59,342 bases of DNA from Pseudomonadota bacterium (lineage in GTDB: Bacteria > Tectomicrobia > Entotheonellia > Entotheonellales > Entotheonellaceae): contig SXND01000275.1 of the NCBI GenBank assembly GCA_005777235.1, positions 1 to 59,342 of the forward strand, written 5' to 3'. The translations under genes and the position numbers were made by a program. Below the pieces are notes generated by a model. The model saw only the letters and a list, made by a program, of their open reading frames with translations, ran no database searches and was not told the origin of the DNA. Positions 52,932-59,342 of this stretch are shown here, piece after piece. The first letter of the stretch is position 1, and every line of letters starts with the position of its first letter.

Positions 52932-53723
52932 ATGGCTGAGTCCATATATTGTGAGCAGCAGGGGGCTATCGCCACCCTGACGATCAATCGTCCTGAAAAG
53001 CACAATGCCCTGTCTCCGGACATGTTGGAATTGTGCTGTACCCATCTCGCACGCTTGCAGGCAGAGGCCCAGACACGTGTGTTGGTGATCCGTGGCCAGG
53101 GCACGCGGGCCTTTACGTCGGGCTTTGATATCGGGCGTTTGCCGGAACGCCAGGGGCAAGCCCCCGAGACGCAGGGCGCCGGTCCCAGCCTCTTTGCGCA
53201 TTTCATTGCCCAGGTGCGAGCCTTTCCTGCTCCCACGCTGGCCATGATCCATGGCTATTGTATGGGCGGTGGACTCGAACTCGCCGCGACCTGCGACATC
53301 CGTCTGGCGGCAGACACCGGGCAGTTTCGTATGCCCCCAGCGCGTCTGGGCGTGCTCTATTCGGCAGAGGGGCTGTTGCGTTTTGTCAATCTCATTGGCA
53401 TCGCCTATACCTCCGAGATTTTCTTGACGGCGTGTACCTTTGACGCGGCCCGCGCCCGCGACATGGGGCTGCTCAATCACGTCCTCCCACCCGACGAGCT
53501 GGAACCGACCACGTATGCCATGGCGCGCCAGATCGCCGAGAATGCGCCGTTGTCGGTGCAATATACCAAGCGTGTGCTAGGGCTCATCCACAGTTTTCAG
53601 GATGTGTCCGCGCATGCCGCCACGATGCAACACCTGCGCGATATCTGCATGCAAAGCGCGGATTTGCAGGAAGGCCGGCGGGCGTTTCTGGACAAGCGCC
53701 CGCCGGTGTTTCAGGGGCGCTAA
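52932..53723 (+). CDS. Enoyl-CoA hydratase/isomerase (crotonase) family protein
   Basis: A 263-aa crotonase-fold enzyme. INRPEKHNALSPDMLELC, GTRAFTSGFDIGRL and MIHGYCMGGGLELAATCDIRLA give the two oxyanion-hole blocks. RLGVLYSAEGLLRFVNLIG then takes the place of the usual catalytic-Glu stretch (typically LGxxPxxG), so the hydratase glutamates are not obvious. It may be an isomerase, decarboxylase or thioesterase-type member. The ribosome site is weak. Its end overlaps the convergent queC end by four bases. Confidence 0.85.
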   Translation: MAESIYCEQQGAIATLTINRPEKHNALSPDMLELCCTHLARLQAEAQTRVLVIRGQGTRAFTSGFDIGRLPERQGQAPETQGAGPSLFAHFIAQVRAFPAPTLAMIHGYCMGGGLELAATCDIRLAADTGQFRMPPARLGVLYSAEGLLRFVNLIGIAYTSEIFLTACTFDAARARDMGLLNHVLPPDELEPTTYAMARQIAENAPLSVQYTKRVLGLIHSFQDVSAHAATMQHLRDICMQSADLQEGRRAFLDKRPPVFQGR

Positions 53724-54379
53724 GTGCGGTGCAGCAATGGATCGGGCACCCCAGCTTCCGCAAAGCCCCTGGCGCGCAGTTGGCAAGCCGGACACTGGCC
53801 GCAGGGTGGATAGCAGCCCTCGTAGCACGTGTGCGAATGCCCAAGCGCCTCCATAGCCCCCACCTCTTGTGCCAACAACACCGTCTGCGCCTTGGTGAGG
53901 TGCATGAGCGGCGTATGAATGCGCACCGCATAATCCATGCCGAGCTGGAGGGTCTGCGCCAGCGCCTGTATGGTCTGGGCGCGACAATCGGGGTAGCCGC
54001 TGGAGTCGGTTTCACAGGCGCCAATAATCAGGTCGTGGATATCGTATTGATAGGCCAGGGCCGCCGCCACCGTGAGAAACAACACATTGCGTCCGGGCAC
54101 AAACGTGTTGGGCAACCCGTCGCGTCCGCCGCTGGCCTGGATGGTCGTGCCGCTGCCAATCAACGCCGAACCGCCCAGATCACGCAGAATCATCAGCGGC
54201 AGCACGGTTAAGGGCACCTCGGCCAGCGCGCAGATGACACGCGCCGCGTCCAATTCCAGGCGGTGCCGCTGGCCATAGTCAAAGGCGAGGGCGCGGAGCG
54301 GCGCAAAGCGCGCTTTGGCCCAAAACAGGCAGGTGGTGGAATCCTGTCCACCGCTCGTTAAACAGACGGCCCCGTCCAT
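53720..54379 (-). CDS. queC: 7-cyano-7-deazaguanine synthase
   Basis: The 219 aa are normal for QueC, which turns carboxy-deazaguanine into preQ0 using ATP and ammonia for queuosine tRNA modification. The PP-loop is LTSGGQDSTTCLFWA; YGQRHRLEL and NTFVPGRNVLFLTVAAALA are typical. The Zn site is formed by CYEGCYPPCGQCPAC at the end. GGAGGGG precedes the start. Other queuosine genes are not in the window. Confidence 0.94.
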   Translation of the reverse strand: MDGAVCLTSGGQDSTTCLFWAKARFAPLRALAFDYGQRHRLELDAARVICALAEVPLTVLPLMILRDLGGSALIGSGTTIQASGGRDGLPNTFVPGRNVLFLTVAAALAYQYDIHDLIIGACETDSSGYPDCRAQTIQALAQTLQLGMDYAVRIHTPLMHLTKAQTVLLAQEVGAMEALGHSHTCYEGCYPPCGQCPACQLRARGFAEAGVPDPLLHRT

Positions 54380-54397
54380 CCGTGCCCCTCCAGGCGC

Positions 54398-55408
54398 TTA
54401 GCAGTCGTCCCACTCATCGATCTCATCGTCATCATCCGGCTCGATTTCCACTGACTCCTTGGCACTGGCGGACTCATAACAGGCCTCGGCAATTTCCACC
54501 GCGCGATAGCCATCCAAGGCACTCACCGGCGGTTCCGTGTCCTCCTGGAACGCCTGCACAAAGGCCTGCAGCACCCCGACAATGGTCTGCGCCGGTGGGG
54601 CGAGGTCCAGCGGCGTGGCGCGGCGTCCACGAATAATCATGGCGTAGCCATGCTCGAACTCCCCCATGAGCTGCCCGCCCTCACCCACCAACTCGATACG
54701 ACCCGAGCGCCCACCCGTATAGCGCGCCACATCCAGCACGCAGTGGATCTTGCTCTGTCGCAGCCGCATGATGGCGCTCATAGCGTCTTCCTGTTCTTCG
54801 TAAAACACGCGCGTCAACTCACAGTACACCTGCCGGACTTCATCACCGGAGAGAAAGCGCAGCAGATCAAACAAATGAATGCCCGTGTGCAACACCGCCC
54901 CTCCGCCAGCCACGGCAACATCATCCATCCAGTCGTTTTCCGGGGGCTCTAAGCGCTGGCTCATGCTAATCGTGTGGATGGAGCCAATCTCGTCGATATG
55001 CTGCTCCAGGGCCTGCACGACGCTGTTAAAGCGTAGCGTGTGCGCCACCATCAGCAAACGATTGGCCCCGCTAGCCGCTTCCACAATGTTAATACCCTCG
55101 CGGGTGGTGCAGGCCATGGGCTTTTCTACCAGCACGGCTTTGCCCGCTCCCAGAGCCGTAGTACAGATGCGCTCATGGAGGCGGGGCTGCGTCACCACGG
55201 CGACGGCATCGACCTGCGGATCGCCCAGCAAGTCGAGATACTCCCGGTAATAGCGCACGTTGTGATCCCGCGCAAAAGTCGTGCCGCGTAAGGGATCTTG
55301 CCGACACACGGCATACAGTTCCGCGCCTTTAATGTCGCGCATGAGATGCTGGGCATAGCGCATGCCATGCCTGCCCATGCCAATCAAACCAAAGCGAATC
55401 ACTGCCAT
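54398..55408 (-). CDS. Gfo/Idh/MocA-family NAD(P)-dependent oxidoreductase
   Basis: A 336-aa dehydrogenase. The Rossmann start is IRFGLIGMGRHGMRYAQHL; KAVLVEKPMACT carries the conserved EKP lysine. GGGAVLHTGIHLFDLLRFLSG contains the usual His/Asp pair. The last 20 residues are very acidic (EIEPDDDDEIDEWDD), an unusual tail for this family. AGAGGAGCGGG fixes the start at 55408. Substrate probably a sugar, inositol or related polyol; unknown. queC begins 18 bases on in the same direction, so they may be cotranscribed. Confidence 0.88.
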   Translation of the reverse strand: MAVIRFGLIGMGRHGMRYAQHLMRDIKGAELYAVCRQDPLRGTTFARDHNVRYYREYLDLLGDPQVDAVAVVTQPRLHERICTTALGAGKAVLVEKPMACTTREGINIVEAASGANRLLMVAHTLRFNSVVQALEQHIDEIGSIHTISMSQRLEPPENDWMDDVAVAGGGAVLHTGIHLFDLLRFLSGDEVRQVYCELTRVFYEEQEDAMSAIMRLRQSKIHCVLDVARYTGGRSGRIELVGEGGQLMGEFEHGYAMIIRGRRATPLDLAPPAQTIVGVLQAFVQAFQEDTEPPVSALDGYRAVEIAEACYESASAKESVEIEPDDDDEIDEWDDC

Positions 55409-55564
55409 GTCCCGCTCCTCTGGCCTGGCCGTGCCCCCTCTGACAGGGGGCTGACAATAAACACGATGGTGTATTATAGGCTTCTTGAGGGTTTCTGGGG
55501 GCCGTAAAGCTTTCCAGCACTCCGCGGTCCAGCCGCAGCGCTCAGAGCTTCCCACCTCTGGCCC

Positions 55565-56259
55565 TCACGTGAACGTTGGCTCCAGCCAGCAGGCGCGCAG
55601 GGCGTCCCTCTCCGCTGTATAGTCACAATCGGTATCAATGGCCAGCGCGAACAGCACGAATTGTGGACCGCGTGGCATTGCGGCTGGGTCAAATGCCCGA
55701 CAAAACGCAGAAACGTCTCCTCCTGACTGAGCCACCCGTGCTCCACCCGGGTCGGTAGCAAGCGCTCCGGCGGCAGGTGGGGCAGCGCCTCCCACACGGC
55801 GAGGTCCAGCGGGGGGATGAGTACCAGGATCGTATCGTAGACAAATTGCGTCGGACTGGGCCGCCCCTCGACCCAGGGTAACAACCCTGCCGTCCTGGCG
55901 ACCAGCAAGGGCAGGGCGGTGAGCAGAGAGGCGGGGAGATAGGAGGCCCGGGCCGCGGGCATCATATCCCACAAGCTCATGGGCACGCTGGTCCAGGCGA
56001 GCAGGGGCTTCCCCCCCACCGCCCGCCGTCCAGCGTGTGGCCGGGGGTGGGGCACGCATGAAGCGCGTCAGCCGCGCGGCTGTCTCGGCGCCGGTCTCCC
56101 CGATGCAGTCGTCCCACACACACCCGCGGAAGAAGGCTTCGATTGCCATGCCGTCATCCCACTGGGGGCCCGTGTGGGGAAGGCCACATCGGGGAAGGCG
56201 TCCCAGACGGCCTGCGCGATCGCCTGGGCGCGTGGTGTCAGATCGGAGGGCGAGGGCAT
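55565..56259 (-). pseudogene. Frameshifted second copy of the putative immunity gene
   Basis: It starts MPSPSDLTPRAQAIAQAVWDAFPDVAFPT, nearly the same as the intact copy at 57197. The middle AFFRGCVWDDCIGETGAET is in another frame, and LLAWTSVPMSLWDMMPAA with VEGRPSPTQFVYDT in a third; the end RACWLEPTFT returns to the second. A segment of about 20 residues after the first block is lost. It is therefore non-functional, but still clearly a tandem duplicate. GAGGAACC precedes its ATG. Confidence 0.85.
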
Positions 56260-56277
56260 GGAAGGTTCCTCAGTGGA

Positions 56278-56340
56278 CTATGGCACCGTCCGGGGATGGA
56301 CGCAGCCATGCTGCGCCATACACTCGTACACATGTGTTCT
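56278..56340 (-). pseudogene. Residual 3' end of a second toxin copy
   Basis: The minus-strand frame YECMAQHGCVHPRTVP ends at TAG (56278-56280). It matches LECMALHNCGNPLTVP, the end of the toxin region upstream of the intact immunity gene. Only about 20 codons remain, right before the broken immunity copy. The gap up to 56453 shows no clear match to the toxin. Confidence 0.65.
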
Positions 56341-56453
56341 GAGCCCATTTGCCTCCCTGACCGACAGCACCAAGACGACATACGCCATGGTCTGCACAGT
56401 CAGATCGAGGCGGTCATCACCACAGGCGCCTTCCTCGCTACCATTTCTGGTTC

Positions 56454-57197
56454 TCACGCGAACGTTGGTTCCGCCCAGCAGCTTCGCAGGGCCTCCATTT
56501 CTACGAGAGAGCCCCAATCCGTATCGATGGCCAGCGCGAAGAGCACCCATTGACGCACTGCACAGCACTGTGGCTTGGTCAACTGCCCGACAAAACGCAG
56601 AAACGCTTCCTCGTCGCTGAGCCACGTGTGGTCTGCATAGGTGGGCACCAGCCGCTCCGGCGGGAGGTGGGGCAGCGCTTCCCACACCGCAAGGTCCACG
56701 GGGGGGATGAGCACGCGGATCGTGTCCTCGAGAAATTGGAGCGGATCGGGTCGCCCTTCGACCCAGGGCAATAACCCCATCGGCATGGCCGCCAGGAGGG
56801 GCAGCGCCGTGAGCAGATACCCCGGGAGATAGTAAGCCTGGGCTGCGGGCATCATATCCCACAAGCTCATCGGCAAGCTGGTCCAGGCGAGCAGGGGCTC
56901 CCCCACCACCGCCGTCCAGCGTTTGGCTGGGGGCGGCGCACGCATGAAGCGCGTCAACCGCGTGGCCGTCTCGGCGCCAGTCTCACCGATGAAGTCGTCC
57001 CACACGCGCCCCCGGAAGAAGGCTTCGGTTTCCATGCCGTCATCATTCATGTAGTAAGAGCCGTGTCCCCCAGCGTTGGTTTCCCAATAGCCCTTACCAA
57101 TGGGGGCCAGCGTCGGGAAGGCCACATCGGGGAAGGCGTCCCAGACGGCCTGCGCAATAGCCTGGGTGCGTGATGTTAGATCGGAAGACGGGGGCAT
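56454..57197 (-). CDS. Putative immunity protein (DUF6714-like)
   Basis: 247 aa if read from the ATG at 57197, which has GAGGAGCC upstream. It has AIAQAVWDAFPDVAFPT, then RVWDDFIGETG and MPAAQAYYLPGYLLTALPLL, a pattern like DUF6714 proteins, which often sit beside toxin genes. In this window the frame is open upstream into the toxin, with no stop between, so it can also be made as a fusion (see the 637-aa frame). The placement directly after a toxin candidate and its own ribosome site make an immunity role likely but unproven. Confidence 0.6.
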   Translation of the reverse strand: MPPSSDLTSRTQAIAQAVWDAFPDVAFPTLAPIGKGYWETNAGGHGSYYMNDDGMETEAFFRGRVWDDFIGETGAETATRLTRFMRAPPPAKRWTAVVGEPLLAWTSLPMSLWDMMPAAQAYYLPGYLLTALPLLAAMPMGLLPWVEGRPDPLQFLEDTIRVLIPPVDLAVWEALPHLPPERLVPTYADHTWLSDEEAFLRFVGQLTKPQCCAVRQWVLFALAIDTDWGSLVEMEALRSCWAEPTFA

Positions 57198-58367
57198 GGA
57201 AGGCTCCTCATTGCACCATGGTACAGTCAGGGGATTGCCACAGTTATGCAGCGCCATACACTCGAGACATTTCTGGAGGGCCCGAAGGAGTTCTTCAATT
57301 TTTTGCCAGTGAATACGATCGCCGCCCCTAAAACACTCAACCATGATCGCCAGCCGAGCATTGATAGCAGCGTAGGCATTCACGGCACAGCTACCAGCGA
57401 GTGCACACTCTCCCGCCTGTGCAGCTTCTCGACATCGCTTAGCACCAGGAAGCGTCTCCAAGCTTTTCTGCACTCGATGGAGTTCCGCATGCCGAGCAGT
57501 AGAACAGTCTCCAGGAGCCTTCATCCCATCCCCACGATACTCGGGACCAGTCTGGAAGGCGAGCTCCCAGACTGGCTCGAAGAAGTGCTCCCAGAGCTCC
57601 TTGAAATCCGCCGGCGTGCTGGCCGCCACCGCGGGCACCACTTGAAACAGGAGGCCAATGATTGGGGTCAACGGCGGGGAAACGGTGGGCAGCCATTTGA
57701 TGATGGCCAACATAAACAACACGAGCACGATAAATAAGAGCAGCGAAAAGACCACCCCGGTGATCGGTTGATGCACTGGCTCCGTTTCGGGCTGGTCTTG
57801 ACACGGCTCTTGGAGAGCCCCATGGAGCCCCCCCTGGATGAGATAGGCTCCAGCTCCCGTCTCTGGATCCTGGATGACGTAGCCGATGCCCCGCCACCGC
57901 CCATGCACCACCTCGCGCGCCGGGATCAGCACGGTGTTGCCCGTCTCTACCGCCGTGCGAATCTCCTCCTGGACCTCCGGGTCGAGTTGCAGCTGCGGCC
58001 ACGCGCTCGCCCACGTCTGCGCCGTGATCCTATACAGGGGAATCCCCTGCGCATTGGCGTCCTCAAGCACTTGCACCGCCGAGACACTGCTGCCGAGGGG
58101 AGAGGCGAACACCATGTCCAACACCGTCCCTTCAAACGACGACCCCTGCCACCCACTCTGCTGCCGGAAGGCTCTCACCTGGGCGGGCGTCGACCCGGCC
58201 ACGGCGACCAGCACCCGGGGGACGTCCATCTGTCGCGCTTGATAGGAGCCTGTGAGCGGCACGCCGAAGAGCCATTGCACCTGGAGCGGCACCGTAAAGA
58301 GCCCCACCGAGGGCAAGCGTTGCACCACCACCCCAGCGCCCCCGTGCCGCCATCTGGTCTGCCACAT
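56454..58367 (-). CDS. Toxin C-terminal part fused in frame to the immunity protein
   Basis: A 637-aa open frame. Residues 1-200 continue the transglutaminase-type protein: VPRVLVAVAG, then GRWRGIGYVIQDPETGAGAYLIQGGLHG, a block common in large RHS/TGase secreted proteins. Two membrane segments follow (VVFSLLLFIVLVLFMLAIIKW; LIGLL-like IIGLLFQVVPAVAAS). A Cys-rich helical domain comes next, with CALAGSCAVNAYAAINARLA, ECFRGGDRIHWQKIEELL and CLECMALHNC, similar in style to the Ntox16-type toxins. The immunity part starts at residue 391. The related copy at 56278 has a stop where this frame reads on, so the fusion probably arose by mutation. The true start lies upstream, before the frameshift near 58340. 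Confidence 0.6.
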   Translation of the reverse strand: MWQTRWRHGGAGVVVQRLPSVGLFTVPLQVQWLFGVPLTGSYQARQMDVPRVLVAVAGSTPAQVRAFRQQSGWQGSSFEGTVLDMVFASPLGSSVSAVQVLEDANAQGIPLYRITAQTWASAWPQLQLDPEVQEEIRTAVETGNTVLIPAREVVHGRWRGIGYVIQDPETGAGAYLIQGGLHGALQEPCQDQPETEPVHQPITGVVFSLLLFIVLVLFMLAIIKWLPTVSPPLTPIIGLLFQVVPAVAASTPADFKELWEHFFEPVWELAFQTGPEYRGDGMKAPGDCSTARHAELHRVQKSLETLPGAKRCREAAQAGECALAGSCAVNAYAAINARLAIMVECFRGGDRIHWQKIEELLRALQKCLECMALHNCGNPLTVPWCNEEPSMPPSSDLTSRTQAIAQAVWDAFPDVAFPTLAPIGKGYWETNAGGHGSYYMNDDGMETEAFFRGRVWDDFIGETGAETATRLTRFMRAPPPAKRWTAVVGEPLLAWTSLPMSLWDMMPAAQAYYLPGYLLTALPLLAAMPMGLLPWVEGRPDPLQFLEDTIRVLIPPVDLAVWEALPHLPPERLVPTYADHTWLSDEEAFLRFVGQLTKPQCCAVRQWVLFALAIDTDWGSLVEMEALRSCWAEPTFA

Positions 58368-59154
58368 CCTGCAGGATCCAATAACACAGACTCAGCGTGT
58401 ATAAATTTGCCGCCGCGGTGTCCGACGGCCCCCGGGCAAAACGCGCCTCAAGGACCGCTGGCGTCAAGCCATTGCCGTTGATCCCGACGACGAACTCATC
58501 GCCAGCGCTGCCGAGAAACGTCTCCGTCCCCGTGTTGTGCCCCAGAGGCGCCTGCACGGTGATCTGCCAGACCTGCCGCTGCCCCAGCCGATCGGTCGGA
58601 CCTGTGGCGATGGTGTCCCCATCCAGTTGCAGCAGGGGACGCACCCGCAGGAGATACGCCGGCAAGGTCGTGGCGCCCTGTTGCTTGACCTGCGCCATGA
58701 GCTGCCGGTCGGCCTCCGTGGCGGGCGCATAGGTCACCCCGAGTCGCCGAGCCCGCAGGGCTGGCAGACTCAGCGTCTGGGCCCAACTCGGCTCCTCCAA
58801 GGCCTGATCTACCGCGCCGACGAACAGCGCCAGGGTGAGATGATGGCGCAGGGAAGCGGGGAGCGCGGCCCACGTTGCCCCCCGCACGATCAGGGTATAC
58901 GGCAGCCCCGCCGCCAGGACGGGGCGCCCAGCGGGGATAATCTGCCGGGTGCCCAGGACATCATCGACCGTGGCCTGGGCTTTCTGGGCGGTAACAAAAC
59001 TGACGACTTGCTCCTGATAGGCTCTCAGAAGCGTGTTGATGTTCGCCTGGTTGAGCCCCTGCACCCAGCCTTCCGACGGATGGATGGTCGCCCCTTCCGT
59101 CGCCTGTGTCAGGAACGCCGACACATCGAACGGCAGCGCGGTGGGAAGAGCCAT
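58132..59154 (-). CDS. Middle part of the broken transglutaminase-type toxin gene
   Basis: A 340-aa frame starting MALPTALPFDVSAFL. It contains GRPVLAAGLPYTLIVRGATWAALPASLRHH and SLCYWILQDVADQMAARG, the linker regions that follow a transglutaminase core in large secreted proteins. After ARG the correct continuation (GAGVVVQRLPSVG) is in the other frame: the run of five G at 58339-58343 (C on the plus strand) is the likely site of a one-base insertion, and the rest of this frame is out-of-frame translation. The start is not a natural one; it lies after the stop at 59200. Confidence 0.55.
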   Translation of the reverse strand: MALPTALPFDVSAFLTQATEGATIHPSEGWVQGLNQANINTLLRAYQEQVVSFVTAQKAQATVDDVLGTRQIIPAGRPVLAAGLPYTLIVRGATWAALPASLRHHLTLALFVGAVDQALEEPSWAQTLSLPALRARRLGVTYAPATEADRQLMAQVKQQGATTLPAYLLRVRPLLQLDGDTIATGPTDRLGQRQVWQITVQAPLGHNTGTETFLGSAGDEFVVGINGNGLTPAVLEARFARGPSDTAAANLYTLSLCYWILQDVADQMAARGRWGGGATLALGGALYGAAPGAMALRRAAHRLLSSATDGRPPGAGRRGRVDARPGESLPAAEWVAGVVV

Positions 59155-59199
59155 GCCGGGAAGCGCACGGTATGGCTTGAAGCTGGCATCCAGCGGGAT

Positions 59200-59342
59200 C
59201 TACGTATCGCCCTGAACATGCCTGGCCCCCTGGCTGGGGAAAAAGTCGACCCAGGCTTCCACCCACACATGCTCCAGCTTCACGGCGGTGATGCCCCCGC
59301 CCTGCACCACCGCCGTATGCGGCATCCCTCCCTGCCCGAGCA
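59200..59342 (-). pseudogene. End of the transglutaminase-like core, cut by an in-frame stop (partial)
   Basis: From the window edge the minus strand reads VKLEHVWVEAWVDFF and then GDT followed by TAG, with IPLDASFKPY directly after it in the same frame. HVWVEA holds the catalytic His and PLDASFK the Asp of bacterial transglutaminase-like domains; the position of the stop is normally Trp (TGG to TAG). The catalytic Cys would lie outside the window. Confidence 0.65.

Overview
This is a GC-rich bacterial chromosome segment, tightly packed with genes on both strands. Nothing in it fixes the taxon. An uncultured soil or sponge-type bacterium (Tectomicrobia/Entotheonella-like or a neighbouring deep lineage) would fit the mix of luciferase-like monooxygenases, an NRPS, an RpoD-like sigma factor, RicT (PSP1), a DUF4416 protein and an archaeal-type GAPDH-like enzyme. 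That placement is inference.

Layout. 1-5 kb: end of an IS630-type transposase, a two-cupin gentisate-dioxygenase-like enzyme, a luciferase-like monooxygenase, a PfkB kinase, two tRNAs (Glu, Lys) and ilvE. 5-15 kb: a response-regulator-like protein with a Fis-type HTH, a single-domain GlmU-like uridylyltransferase, PcrA/UvrD helicase, gatC-gatA, an ArgA-like protein, a type II GAPDH-like dehydrogenase and pyruvate kinase. 15-21.9 kb: an HpaI-type aldolase, a double-GNAT protein, a small ketosynthase/methyltransferase/SRPBCC cluster, a DUF4416 protein, a sigma-54-type promoter and two His-rich exported proteins, one with a heptad-like tandem repeat. 21.9-25.8 kb is an accessory scar zone: a sialidase, a broken Rpn-type nuclease, a 209-bp second copy of the sialidase 3' end, an IS66-like remnant, a four-repeat CRISPR array without cas genes, and a decayed NRPS module. 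25.8-29.9 kb: one intact NRPS (C-A-PCP-TE) whose A-domain pocket reads as proline.

30-40.9 kb: moaA, an RpoD-like sigma factor divergent from an Rrf2 regulator, ricT, a second luciferase-like enzyme, envelope proteins and a 746-residue exported protein with a possible cysteine-peptidase-like C-terminus. 41-44 kb: an operon with promoter, cobalamin riboswitch, intrinsic terminator, cbtB, a periplasmic-facing membrane protein and a LonB-like AAA ATPase that lacks the Lon protease domain. This is the best candidate for an undescribed system. 44-51 kb: a DUF1648 protein, a TerC protein and a complete branched-chain amino acid type ABC importer (livKHMGF), with a small MITE-like element between livK and livH. 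An inverted copy of that element lies at 40.1 kb.

51-55.4 kb: a MerR regulator with a palindromic operator, ftsZ, an enoyl-CoA hydratase, queC and a Gfo/Idh/MocA oxidoreductase. 55.5-59.3 kb: a decaying polymorphic-toxin-like locus on the minus strand. It contains a transglutaminase-like N-terminal region broken by a stop codon and a frameshift, a Cys-rich C-terminal toxin candidate fused in frame to its putative immunity protein, and a second, frameshifted immunity copy.

All calls come from reading translated sequence and motifs by eye. No database search was run.
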